Source of the DNA: Desulfobulbaceae bacterium
GTDB lineage: Bacteria; Desulfobacterota; Desulfobulbia; Desulfobulbales; SURF-16
Assembly: GCA_020444175.1 (NCBI GenBank)
Contig: JAHLLM010000049.1
Coordinates: 1 to 39,071, forward strand
Length of the DNA stretch: 39,071 nt
Direction of reading: 5' to 3'
In this document: in pieces, positions 18,539 to 27,152 of the stretch
Numbering within the stretch: the first letter of the stretch is position 1
Layout: each line of letters opens with the position of its first letter
Program-made: the position numbers and the translations under genes
Notes under the pieces: generated by a model
What the model saw: the letters and a program-made list of their open reading frames with translations, nothing else
Database searches by the model: none
What the model was told of the DNA's origin: nothing

Positions 18539-18552
18539 GGACTGAGGACTGA
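18525..18552 (+). repeat. GGACTGA tandem repeat, four perfect units
   Basis: Four exact GGACTGA units overlap the 3' end of the GT2 gene, whose stop codon is the TGA of unit two. The same heptamer is found at 16642-16718 and, degenerate, at 22215-22242. Confidence 0.9.
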
Positions 18553-18579
18553 GTGTGAAGCGCGAGCGTTTGAGGTGGA

Positions 18580-18801
18580 TTATACAATGATTTGGAAGGT
18601 GCTTTTCCGTGCCGGCCTGCTGGGTTGTGAATCCGTGTCCTTCTCCGTACCGTTATTTGCCGTTAAATCAGTTCCCAGTTTAAAGTCTGTATGAAATTCA
18701 TGACCGCAGTCAGGGCATTGCATGAGCATGCCGCCGATATCAGATGGGATGCGAAGCTGTTGATTGCACCTGCTGCAATTTCTGATGATTGTCTTTCTCA
18801 T
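18580..18801 (-). CDS. Small zinc-ribbon protein
   Basis: The protein from the ATG at 18801 has 73 residues. It contains CSRCNQQLRIPSDIGGMLMQCPDCGHEFHTDF: two CxxC knuckles spaced as in a single zinc ribbon. The C-terminal half is polar and low in complexity. The zinc-ribbon fold is well supported, but no function can be assigned; similar short proteins accompany many membrane or regulatory genes. A TTG at 18819 would add six residues. Neither start has a convincing ribosome-binding site, so confidence in the exact gene is moderate. Confidence 0.6.
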   Translation of the reverse strand: MRKTIIRNCSRCNQQLRIPSDIGGMLMQCPDCGHEFHTDFKLGTDLTANNGTEKDTDSQPSRPARKSTFQIIV

Positions 18802-19103
18802 GCGTATAGTATCGGACAATTGCGGCGGAAGAATAAATATAAGGTGTAAAAAAATCGATAGCTGGATGAAGAAACACTCTCACCCCGTTGTTTTTCGCAG
18901 GAGTTAGCGTGTTTGTTTTTGTGTATGTTATTTAAGAGATGGATTTGACCCCTTCCCGACACTGAAGAGTCGCCATGGGTATGGCGACCTACAGGACAAT
19001 TGAAGCGTGACATGACACTGGTGGCTTGTCCCTGTGTTGGGAGTATGGTTTAATCTTTGGTATCTATTCAGCAAGGGCTCGAAATGGGCCTCAACTCCAG
19101 GTC
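18802..19103. other. Intergenic region with a small hairpin
   Basis: No gene is visible. A perfect 8-bp stem (GTCGCCAT / ATGGCGAC, 18969-18976 and 18981-18988) lies here with a 4-base loop. It has no U-tract. The promoter of the downstream sensor kinase may lie in this interval or in the palindrome that follows. Confidence 0.5.
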
Positions 19104-19212
19104 GTAACTGTTCAGATGTGCCTTAGATTTGGACAAGCAGGCCTGCGAGGCTATAGCCCGTCTATGTGAGCAGGCCTGCTTGTCCAAAGATGAGGTGCAG
19201 CTGAATAGTTAC
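19104..19212. repeat. 109-base near-perfect palindrome upstream of a sensor kinase
   Basis: Arms 19104-19146 and 19170-19212 are inverted copies around a 23-base loop. The inner 19 bases (19128-19146 and 19170-19188) match exactly, and the ends read GTAACTGTTCAG and CTGAATAGTTAC. The ends resemble terminal inverted repeats of a small non-autonomous element, but no target duplication is obvious. It lies about 100 bases before the preferred start of the kinase gene and would form a strong hairpin in RNA. Confidence 0.85.
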
Positions 19213-19308
19213 AATCTTTGAAGTGTATTGAAATTGATCGCTCAGGTTGGATTTGTCACTGGCTCTTGTTGTAGTAGTGAAGCTGTTTGCAAAACAGGCA
19301 GGGAAAAG

Positions 19309-22221
19309 ATGAATCGTGATAACGAGAAAAACGATAATTGTTGTGATGTTATTGAAAAAATAGAAATTATTGCCGATTTGATCAAAAATGAGCTGGATGT
19401 TGAAAAACTTCTTGGCAAGATTTGTGAAAAACTGCTTGATATTTTTCAATGCGACAGGGCATGGCTGCTTTTTCCCTGTGATCCCAGGTCTGCGTACTGG
19501 CAGGTTCCCATAGAACGCACCGTGCCTGAGTTTCCGGGTGCAAAGTCCATGAATCTCTCCGTCGAGATGACCCCTGATACTGCCGAGATTTTCCAGGCTG
19601 CCCTTGAGAGCAAATCGCCTTTAATCTATGGGCCAAAGGGCCTGCCCCTCGCTGAGAGCACGAAAAATTTTGAAGTCAAATCCCAAATATCCATGGCGAT
19701 TTATCCTCGGGTGGGCAAACCCTGGCAATTCGGCCTTCATCAATGTTCCCATGAACGTGTCTGGAAAGAACCTGAGATCAAATTTTTTCAGCTTGCAGGC
19801 ACGATGACTGCCGAGGCATTAGGCAATCTTCTTTTATTGCGGGATCTTCAAAAAACAAACAAAGAGTTGGAGGAACGTGTTACAGAGCGGACCTCTGCCT
19901 TGCAGCAGCAGATTGAGGTTCGTAAAGAAGTGGAGAAAGGGCTCTTCGAATCCAGGATGTGGTTGTCAAAGATGTTTCATTCGCTGGAAGATGCTGTGCT
20001 CATCGTAACACCTGATAGGAAACTCGTTGATATCAACTTGGCAACAGAGAAAATATTCGGCTATACGAAAAGAGAATTAAGAGAGTTTACTACCGAGATT
20101 CTTCATGTTGATAACGGGCATTATCTTGAGTTTGGCAGGCGTGTTGAGGAAGCCTTTGAAAAGGGCGAAGTGGCCTCCTTTGAATTTAAACTAAAACGAA
20201 AAAATGGAGAAATTTTTCCGACAAGGCACACTGTGTCTCTTTTGAAAAATGATGCCGGCGAGCCCCTGGGCGTAGTCAGTGTTGTCCGGGATATTAGTGA
20301 ACAGAAGAAGGCTGCAGCAGCACTGGCCGAAAGCGAATACCGCTTTCGGCAGGTTTTTAACAGGATGAGTAACGGAGTGGCTATTTATGAAGCCGCAGAT
20401 AACGGAAATGATTTCATCTTTAAAGATATAAATCCGGCAGGGGCAATAAATGGTCAGGTCGAGCGTGATGAAATCATTGGGAGAAGTGTCGTCGATGTCT
20501 TTCCCGGCGTGGTTGACATGGGCCTTTTCGAGGTGTTTCAGCGTGTATGGCGGACAAATATGCCGGAACTTTATCCAACTTCCCTTTATACGGATCATAG
20601 GGTGAAACTTTGGGTGGAAAATTTTGTTTTTAAACTGCCATCCGGAGAAGTCGTTGCTGTTTATGATGATATAACAAAGCGCAAACAGTATGAAGAAGCT
20701 CTGGCACTGGCTAAAAACGAATGGGAAAAGACGTTTGATTCCATGGACGACATCGTCACTATCCAGGATAAAGATATGCGTATTATAAGAGCCAACAAAG
20801 CGGCCTTTGATACTTTTGACGTGACGCCGGAGGAATTAATCGGAAAACACTGCTATGAAATTTTTCGTGGCACAAATTTTCCCTGTCCGAATTGTCCTGA
20901 GCTTGAAACATTGAAAGACAAGCAGACACATTCGCAAAATATCAGCTATGACGAACTTAATAAGATTTTCCATGTGACAAGCTCTCCTATTCTGGATGAG
21001 CGTGACGAATTGAGCAACATCGTGCACGTTGCCAAGGACATAACCGAGCATAAAAAAATGGAAGAGGAGCTCTTCCAGGCCCATAAAATGGAGGCTATCG
21101 GCACCCTGGCCGGCGGTATTGCCCATGATTTTAATAACATCCTTGCGGCCATAATCGGCTATGCCGATATAGTCCGGCTCGATACACCGGTATCAAGTCC
21201 CTCGCGCAAAGATATTGATAAGGTGATTGCCGCCGGCAATCGGGCGAAGGACCTGGTCAAGCAGATTTTGACCTTCAGCCGCAAAGGCCAGGAAATACAG
21301 CAACCGATGGAGCCGGCTGTCATCATAAAAGAGGCGCTTAAACTCATGCGTGCCTCACTGCCGACAACCATTGATATCCAGGAGGACATTGATCCTGATT
21401 GCGGCGTTATTGTTGCGAATCCGACCAATGTGCATCAGGTTCTCGTAAATCTTTGCACAAATGCCCTCCATGCCATGGAAAAGGAAAAGGGGATTTTAAC
21501 AGTAAAACTGAAACCCGTGAAATTGTCACAAAAGGATGTCAGACATGAGCCTGGTCCGGCTGCAGGAAAATTTGTAGAGCTCATGGTAAGCGATACGGGG
21601 TGCGGCATGGACAAAGAGGTCGCGGAACGCATTTTCGATCCCTATTTTACGACCAAGGAGATTGGCAAAGGAAGCGGCATGGGCTTGGCTTTGGTGCATG
21701 GCATTGTCAAAAATTGCGCAGGTTTTATTCGTGTTGAGAGCGAGCCTGGGCAAGGCAGTACTTTTTATATTTATTTCCCTGCCGTCAAAGGACAGACTGC
21801 AAAGAATAAGACGTCTCAGAATGAAGTGCTCCCAAAGGGAAATGAGCGAATTCTGGCTGTTGATGACGAAGAAGTTATTGCCGGACTCTATAAAGCCTCT
21901 CTGCAGCGACTGGGATACACGGTTACAACCCATACCAGCAGCGAAGAGGCGCTTGCAACCTTTAAAGCAGCTCCCGACAGCTTTGATCTTGTGCTTACTG
22001 ATCAAACCATGCCCCGTCTTTCCGGTTCTGAACTGGCAAAGAAGATTCTGGCGATCAGGCCCGATATTCCCATCATCCTCTGCACGGGTTACAGTTCCAT
22101 GGTTTCGGAAGAAAAGGCCAAGAAGATAGGTCTTGCAGGATTTACCATGAAACCGGTGAACAGGAAAAAACTGGCAATCATTGTCCGGAAAGTTTTGGAT
22201 GAGCTGCAAAGAAAGGACTGA
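19309..22221 (+). CDS. Hybrid sensor histidine kinase: GAF, three PAS, HisKA, HATPase, receiver
   Basis: The ATG at 19309 is preferred because AGGGA precedes it; the open frame upstream begins only with TTG. The 970-residue protein has a GAF-like domain (about 15-175), a coiled coil (LEERVTERTSALQQQ), three PAS domains (about 217-335, 342-455, 470-585), then HisKA with phospho-acceptor H606 in GGIAHDFNN. The ATPase has DTGCGMD and GSGMGLALVHG motifs. A C-terminal receiver has the likely phospho-acceptor D898 (LVLTDQTMP) and conserved Lys in MKPVN. The third PAS contains CPNC, which might bind metal or respond to redox. There is no membrane segment, so it is cytoplasmic. The stop TGA is part of a GGACTGA heptamer. 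The ligand and output partner are unknown. Confidence 0.9.
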   Translation: MNRDNEKNDNCCDVIEKIEIIADLIKNELDVEKLLGKICEKLLDIFQCDRAWLLFPCDPRSAYWQVPIERTVPEFPGAKSMNLSVEMTPDTAEIFQAALESKSPLIYGPKGLPLAESTKNFEVKSQISMAIYPRVGKPWQFGLHQCSHERVWKEPEIKFFQLAGTMTAEALGNLLLLRDLQKTNKELEERVTERTSALQQQIEVRKEVEKGLFESRMWLSKMFHSLEDAVLIVTPDRKLVDINLATEKIFGYTKRELREFTTEILHVDNGHYLEFGRRVEEAFEKGEVASFEFKLKRKNGEIFPTRHTVSLLKNDAGEPLGVVSVVRDISEQKKAAAALAESEYRFRQVFNRMSNGVAIYEAADNGNDFIFKDINPAGAINGQVERDEIIGRSVVDVFPGVVDMGLFEVFQRVWRTNMPELYPTSLYTDHRVKLWVENFVFKLPSGEVVAVYDDITKRKQYEEALALAKNEWEKTFDSMDDIVTIQDKDMRIIRANKAAFDTFDVTPEELIGKHCYEIFRGTNFPCPNCPELETLKDKQTHSQNISYDELNKIFHVTSSPILDERDELSNIVHVAKDITEHKKMEEELFQAHKMEAIGTLAGGIAHDFNNILAAIIGYADIVRLDTPVSSPSRKDIDKVIAAGNRAKDLVKQILTFSRKGQEIQQPMEPAVIIKEALKLMRASLPTTIDIQEDIDPDCGVIVANPTNVHQVLVNLCTNALHAMEKEKGILTVKLKPVKLSQKDVRHEPGPAAGKFVELMVSDTGCGMDKEVAERIFDPYFTTKEIGKGSGMGLALVHGIVKNCAGFIRVESEPGQGSTFYIYFPAVKGQTAKNKTSQNEVLPKGNERILAVDDEEVIAGLYKASLQRLGYTVTTHTSSEEALATFKAAPDSFDLVLTDQTMPRLSGSELAKKILAIRPDIPIILCTGYSSMVSEEKAKKIGLAGFTMKPVNRKKLAIIVRKVLDELQRKD

Positions 22222-22242
22222 TGCTTGAGGACTCCGAACTGC
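22215..22242 (+). repeat. Degenerate heptanucleotide repeat overlapping a stop codon
   Basis: Units read GGACTGA, TGCTTGA, GGACTCC, GAACTGC. The first unit supplies the TGA stop of the hybrid kinase gene. The degeneracy suggests an older copy of the family seen at 18525-18552. Confidence 0.6.
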
Positions 22243-22335
22243 GCGAAGGAATGAGCTGTAGGTTCCTGATTATTGTCCGTTCCCGGGCGTTTTTGGCAAA
22301 GTGACCTGCCTGGAAGTAGTATGGGGCGATGGGGC

Positions 22336-22710
22336 TTAATATGCCAGGGGGAAGATCGGCTCTTCTTTTCTCTCAAGATGTTCCGCAATAAATGAATTTA
22401 TCGCATTCTGCTGGTGGGCGGTGAGATTGTCAAATTTGAGTCCGACCCTGCTCATTTTTACATTATCTTTGACTGCGTATGTCGTGTTGCTTTCCCAGGC
22501 AACTGAAACCGGCACATCGCTCAGTAAAGTGCCCCCCAGAAGAATATCTATATTTTTTTGTTTGCTGATCGGCGTTTCCACAAAAAGATACTTGATGGCA
22601 AAGCCTCCTGGGCTGATATTGAGTATCTGTCCCATACTTTCCGTTGTATAGACAATAGTGCCGACTGGGGTAGTGTGTCTCTGGTGCTTCCTTTGCTCTG
22701 TATTGGACAT
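22336..22710 (-). CDS. PilZ domain protein
   Basis: The 124-residue protein is a single PilZ domain. RKHQRH near the N-terminus matches the RxxxR motif and NISPGGFAI matches the [D/N]xSxxG motif that bind cyclic di-GMP. VGLKFDNLTAHQQNAINSFI is the usual end of the fold. Such stand-alone PilZ proteins pass a cyclic di-GMP signal to motility, adhesion or exopolysaccharide machinery. A GAGG ribosome-binding site precedes the ATG. It lies between two sensor kinases and not far from the glycan genes, so control of surface polysaccharide is possible but unproven. Confidence 0.88.
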   Translation of the reverse strand: MSNTEQRKHQRHTTPVGTIVYTTESMGQILNISPGGFAIKYLFVETPISKQKNIDILLGGTLLSDVPVSVAWESNTTYAVKDNVKMSRVGLKFDNLTAHQQNAINSFIAEHLERKEEPIFPLAY

Positions 22711-22998
22711 ATGCGACCTCTTTATAAATGTGAACTTTTGAGCCGGAAGTGAGCCCTGTGAGAAGGGTTTTCTTCTAAGGGGAAAAGTTGTTCTACTTTG
22801 TAAAGCAATAACTGAGCCGACTGGTGGATAGGAGGGGTTTTTTTAAAAAAATCTTTTATCTCATTACGTTACACGCTATGTCTCTGAAATAAAAGAACTC
22901 TTCCAGCGTGTGAGATTGGGGGATATGATCGAACAACAGTGTGTTTTGGGGGAAATGCCCCTGGTGGTTGGGGTAATAAACTGAATGTGGTTAAGGGT

Positions 22999-25437
22999 TT
23001 AGTTTATCTGACGTAATGTCTGTTTTACTGCTAAGCCGATTTGTTTCAGGGTATATGGTTTTTTAAGAAACTGTCCGGCTCCAAGGTCCTGTGCTTTAAA
23101 CACTTCCGCACTTGCTGAAAAGCCACTGGCAATAACGGCCTTTTGGCCCGGGTTTATTTTTGCTATTTGTTCATAGGTTTGACAACCGTTTATTCCTGGT
23201 CCCAGAATCATATCGAGCACCACCAGATCGGCAGTATTTTCGTGCAGGTATTGTATGGCCTCTTGGCCGGAACCTACCGTATGAACCTGGTAACCCAAAG
23301 ACGTCAGAAGCTTGGAGGCGATGATCTGTTGCTGCTTTTCATCATCCACGATGAGTATGCGTTCCCCGTTGCCCTGCAGATTCTCTGTTTCGATGTCTTT
23401 GAGCTCTTTATCGAGTTGATCCCTGGTAGCGGGAAAATAGAGGGTGAAAGTCGTCCCTTTGCCGCCGCTTGCAACGGACACGCCCCCGCCATGATCCTGG
23501 GCGGTATTCCAGACAATGGCCAGGCCCAGACCGGTTCCACTTTTCCCCATGACTTTTTTAGTGTAAAAGGGTTCGAAAATGTGTTCCAGGTCAACAGAAG
23601 ATATGCCTTGTCCGTTATCCGAAACCTGGAGCAAGGCATATTCACCTTTTGGCAGATACTGGTTCTGGGCAATGGGTTTGTCGATATACTTATTGGCCGT
23701 GGAGATAAAAATCTCACCGCTGCCCGTAATTGCTTCGGCAGCGTTAAGGATGAGATTCATCAAGCTTTTCTGGATGTGTAAAGGCGAACAGGAAATATTG
23801 AAAAGATCTGTGGACAATTCTGTCCTGACGTTGATGGCGGGATATTGAGAAAGGATTTTCGTACATTCCGGCGAATGAGCAAATTCCTCCACCAGCTTAT
23901 TAAGGCTGCAGATCTTTTTTGAAATAGCGGCCCCCCTTGCTACTGTAAGCAGATCTGACACAACTTGGGCCGCCCGCAGACCAGCCTCATGAAGGGATTT
24001 TAACGAGGGGCGCAGTTCACTTTCTTTTGGCAGCTTCATGAGCATCAGTTCCGGGTAGTTGACAATGCCTGAGAGAATGTTGTTCAGGTCATGGGCGACC
24101 CCGCCGGCCATCAGACCAATGGCTTTCATTTTTTGGGCCTGACCGAGCTTGGTTTCAAGCTGCTCTTTTTCTTTTTCCGCCTTCTGTCGCTGTTCAATCA
24201 TCTGGTTTGCCGAGTTAGCCAGTGACTGAAATTCGCTGAAAAAGGCTTTTTTCTGATCTATCTGAAGGGAGTTGGTGGCGGCTTTCTCGAAAAATCTGCT
24301 GAAAAGATCGAGATTCTTTTGAATTTTCCTGGTTGCCAGGCGAGCGAGCAGGTTGACGAGAAGAACAAGAAGACAAAGAAAAGCGATAATCTGGAAAATG
24401 TAAGATTTGATTTCACCATTTAACCGCGCTTGATTTTGCTGGATTACCTTTTCGATTTCATCGAGATAAACACCTGTTCCGATGTACCACTGCCAATCAG
24501 GAAGTCCCATTGCATAACTTATTTTGGGCAGAGGTTGCGTCCCTTCAAATTTCGGCATGATGTAGTGGACAAAACCTCCTCCCGACTTGGCCGCAGTGAT
24601 GAGTTCCTGGACAATTTGCACGCCATTGCTGTCTGTAATTAGCAGAAGATTTTTACCCATTGCCGACGGCGGGCCCAGCACACTGACCCCTTCCCAGGTG
24701 CCGATAAAAAAATATCCATCTGATCCAACACGCATTTGACTGATGCGGGACAGAATTTCTTCTTTAATTTCTTTTTCCTGGTCGTCCAGGTACTTGCCGT
24801 TGCCTATGACCCAGTCAAAGGGTTCAAAATATTTAACGTATGAGATTTTTGGGACATGCACGTTCGGATTTTCAGGCTTATTCCAGTAATAGGAACAGAA
24901 ACCTTCTCTTTGGGGTGAATTGGCGACAGCAAGAATATCACGCATGAGGTAGTTGCCCTTGCTGTCCTGGATATCAATGATATTTTTGCCCTCAAGTTCG
25001 GGGTTGTTGCGGTTGACCAGTTCCGTGCCTTTCATGTCTTCTGCAAAATAATACCCTTTGCCATCGTCCCAGGAGGCGGAAAACAGTGCGTCGTGAACCA
25101 TCTGCTTGATTTCAACCAGCGGTTTGCGGTCTTTTTGTTTTTCGTAAATATAGAATGCGGTATTGTAGGCTTCCAGTGTGCGTGATTTGACTTCTTTTTT
25201 CAGCCTTTGTTCGGCAAAGGATTTCTGATATTCAATGTAGGTGACGGCACTGGTAACTTCGGATTTTAAAAGTTCCTTCTGCGAGTCAATGTATTCTTTT
25301 TTTGCTGCCGCGCTTTCCTTTTTAAATTGATTCACTTCCTGACTGATCCACAGTCCTCCCAGTAGAAAAGAAATCAGCACAGAAAGCAGAGTCATGCTGT
25401 AAAAGTAGAGCTGTGTTAAGCTTTTTTGCTTTTTCAT
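22999..25437 (-). CDS. Membrane hybrid histidine kinase with tandem Cache domains and receiver
   Basis: The 812-residue protein has an N-terminal membrane helix (FYSMTLLSVLISFLLGGLWI) and a periplasmic region with two Cache_2-type domains. Their DDGKGYYFAEDMKG and SDGYFFIGTWEG segments are typical, each followed by a FDWVIGNGKYLDD- or WQWYIGTGVYLDE-like strand. A second helix near residue 345 precedes a HAMP-like linker and coiled coil. HisKA has H449 in GGVAHDLNN; the ATPase has DNGQGIS and GTGLGLAIVW. The C-terminal receiver has D742 (VVLDMILG). Cache domains bind small extracellular ligands such as carboxylates or amines. No output regulator gene is adjacent, so the phosphate may pass on elsewhere. 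Confidence 0.9.
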   Translation of the reverse strand: MKKQKSLTQLYFYSMTLLSVLISFLLGGLWISQEVNQFKKESAAAKKEYIDSQKELLKSEVTSAVTYIEYQKSFAEQRLKKEVKSRTLEAYNTAFYIYEKQKDRKPLVEIKQMVHDALFSASWDDGKGYYFAEDMKGTELVNRNNPELEGKNIIDIQDSKGNYLMRDILAVANSPQREGFCSYYWNKPENPNVHVPKISYVKYFEPFDWVIGNGKYLDDQEKEIKEEILSRISQMRVGSDGYFFIGTWEGVSVLGPPSAMGKNLLLITDSNGVQIVQELITAAKSGGGFVHYIMPKFEGTQPLPKISYAMGLPDWQWYIGTGVYLDEIEKVIQQNQARLNGEIKSYIFQIIAFLCLLVLLVNLLARLATRKIQKNLDLFSRFFEKAATNSLQIDQKKAFFSEFQSLANSANQMIEQRQKAEKEKEQLETKLGQAQKMKAIGLMAGGVAHDLNNILSGIVNYPELMLMKLPKESELRPSLKSLHEAGLRAAQVVSDLLTVARGAAISKKICSLNKLVEEFAHSPECTKILSQYPAINVRTELSTDLFNISCSPLHIQKSLMNLILNAAEAITGSGEIFISTANKYIDKPIAQNQYLPKGEYALLQVSDNGQGISSVDLEHIFEPFYTKKVMGKSGTGLGLAIVWNTAQDHGGGVSVASGGKGTTFTLYFPATRDQLDKELKDIETENLQGNGERILIVDDEKQQQIIASKLLTSLGYQVHTVGSGQEAIQYLHENTADLVVLDMILGPGINGCQTYEQIAKINPGQKAVIASGFSASAEVFKAQDLGAGQFLKKPYTLKQIGLAVKQTLRQIN

Positions 25438-25633
25438 TCTCAGGACCAGTATCTACGAAATGGAAAAAGGCTCATTTCCTTTAAAGTGTATTCGATATAC
25501 TATAACAGGAATGTCTTCTGATTACGATTAGTCCCTGGGCCGGCAAAAGACAACGTCAGCGGTGATCCTGTTTGCTTGTTTTGTGCAGACTTTGGGGAGA
25601 AAATGTTGCAGAAAGTGGTATCCCATTAATGCA

Positions 25634-25725
25634 TGTGATTACCACTGAAACTCAGCCAGTCTTGCAGCAGGTACTGTAATGCATTAATAATTCAAAAAAT
25701 ACTGTCTACACAAAAGTCATTCCCG
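25634..25725 (-). repeat. 92-bp dispersed repeat, copy 2
   Basis: This is the inverted partner of positions 1-92, with two mismatches. It runs directly into the REP palindrome at 25716. The two copies enclose 25.5 kb including the entire glycan locus. Confidence 0.85.
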
Positions 25726-25787
25726 CGAAAGCGGGAATCCAGAGTAGCTGGCTAGTCCGCCTAGATTCCCGCTTTCGCGGGAATGAC
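25716..25787. repeat. REP doublet with perfect 24-base inverted arms
   Basis: GTCATTCCCGCGAAAGCGGG at the left and its exact inverse at the right form 24-base arms (25716-25739 and 25764-25787) around a 24-base centre. Each arm is itself a REP palindrome. It is the same family as 5252-5316. Confidence 0.88.
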
Positions 25788-25912
25788 GTATAAAAAGGCT
25801 GAAAATGAGTAGTAATCCCATTAATAAATCATTCCCCTCCGACGATCCGTCCTGCGACAGTCACGGTAACATGTTGATACGAGAATAATGTATTGGGTTT
25901 TAAGGATAGAAC

Positions 25913-26995
25913 ATGGATATTGTCCTGCACGATTATTTTGAGTCCGCCGAGGGGGGAGGGCGTCTTGCCCTTATGCTTGCCCAGTCCCTGCAGGCTGACC
26001 TTGGCTATGGCTTTAAGGTGCCGGATCACCCTTATTTTTCGGACGATCTTTTTCAAGGAAAAGAATACCCTCTTCTTTCATTTACAGCCATACCCATCTG
26101 GCGGCAATATTGTCTGACCCGCGCCTTCAGGCGAAAAACCAATTTCCTGGCATCATACGATGCCGTGGTGTACAGCGGTTCCTATGCGCCACTTGCGAGT
26201 TGTAACAGTAAAAAAGGAAGAAATATTTACTATTGCCATACTCCCCCCCGCTTTCTCTATGATCAGCATGATTTTTTCCTGTCACTGATTCCCGGCTGGC
26301 AGCGTCCGATTCTTCATGCCTTTAATTCCTATTTTCGGCCTCAATATGAAGAGGCGGTGGGCGCCATGGACGTTGTTGTCACAAATTCCGACAACGTCAG
26401 GGGCAGGATAAAAAAATATCTTGGCCTTGACGCCGAGGTTGTTTATCCGCCTTGCGATACCGGAAAGTTCAAATGGCATGGACAACATGATTTTTACCTG
26501 TCAATGGCCAGGCTGGATCCTTTGAAACGAGTGGATCGCGTGGTTGAAGCTTTTCTGCAGATGCCTGACAAAAATCTTGTTGTTGTGTCCGGTGGACCTG
26601 AGCAGGGGCGTTTAGAGAAGTTAGCCGGTGGGGCTGTCAATATCGAAATACGGGGAAGGGTGTCTGAAAAGGAGCTTCTTGCCTTGCTTGGAAGATGTTT
26701 AGCAACAATCTATATCCCCAGGGATGAAGATTTTGGCATGGCGCCGGTGGAATCCATGGCCGCAGGAAAACCGGTTATCGCTGTTGCTGAAGGAGGTTTG
26801 CTGGAAAGTGTCGTGGATGGTCAAACCGGGCTTTTGCTGCACGCCGACCCGGGGACGCCGGAAATAATTGCGGCTGTGGAGCACCTGACCGGAGAAACTG
26901 CCGGGGCCATGCGCAGGGCCTGTGAAGAAAGGGCGCACATGTTTCGTCGTGAGCTGTTTGTTAAGAGGATGAGAGAGATGTGCGCTGCAGTATGA
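25913..26995 (+). CDS. GT4-family glycosyltransferase
   Basis: The 360-residue protein has the two halves of a GT-B enzyme. The N-terminal half has DYFESAEGGGRLALMLAQSL and a YYCHTPPRFLYD segment. The C-terminal half has FYLSMARLDPLKRVDRVVEAF, VVSGGPEQ and DEDFGMAPVESMAAGKPVIA, the E-x7-E donor motif (near residues 271-285). YCHTPPR and the mannosyltransferase-like layout suggest a GDP-mannose or similar donor, but the sugar is not certain. AAGGAT lies about six bases before the ATG. It is separated from the main glycan locus by the kinase genes. Confidence 0.88.
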   Translation: MDIVLHDYFESAEGGGRLALMLAQSLQADLGYGFKVPDHPYFSDDLFQGKEYPLLSFTAIPIWRQYCLTRAFRRKTNFLASYDAVVYSGSYAPLASCNSKKGRNIYYCHTPPRFLYDQHDFFLSLIPGWQRPILHAFNSYFRPQYEEAVGAMDVVVTNSDNVRGRIKKYLGLDAEVVYPPCDTGKFKWHGQHDFYLSMARLDPLKRVDRVVEAFLQMPDKNLVVVSGGPEQGRLEKLAGGAVNIEIRGRVSEKELLALLGRCLATIYIPRDEDFGMAPVESMAAGKPVIAVAEGGLLESVVDGQTGLLLHADPGTPEIIAAVEHLTGETAGAMRRACEERAHMFRRELFVKRMREMCAAV

Positions 26996-27077
26996 AAAAG
27001 TTTTTTTCAGAAAAAACAAGAAAAAACCGAGAAAATGGAACATGGGCTTTTTGAGGGAGACTATATAGGAGTTACCT

Positions 27078-27146
27078 ATGACAGTAACGGAATCCGTGGC
27101 AAGAACACAGAGTCCCGTGGGTGACCAAACCGGCAGGGAGAAGTAA
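27078..27146 (+). CDS. Possible 22-residue leader peptide
   Basis: An ATG with a well-placed GGAG (five to eight bases upstream) opens a 22-codon frame ending in TAA seven bases before the TTG start of the kinase. A second overlapping frame (27035-27124, 29 codons) is also open. Neither peptide resembles anything known. It could be a translational leader or chance; it is listed because its ribosome-binding site is the best in this interval. Confidence 0.25.
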   Translation: MTVTESVARTQSPVGDQTGREK

Positions 27147-27152
27147 AAAAAA

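Larger units (their letters stand above)
25438..25912. other. Intergenic region carrying repeats
   Basis: No gene is visible. It contains the second copy of the 92-bp repeat and a REP doublet, listed separately. A good ribosome-binding site for the next gene (AAGGAT) lies at its right end. The remaining sequence shows nothing recognisable. Confidence 0.6.

Noticed and set aside
1-25725. Composite transposon bounded by the 92-bp repeats
   Set aside because: Neither copy contains a transposase or clear target duplication, and the block includes ordinary regulatory genes; only an inverted repeat pair can be claimed.
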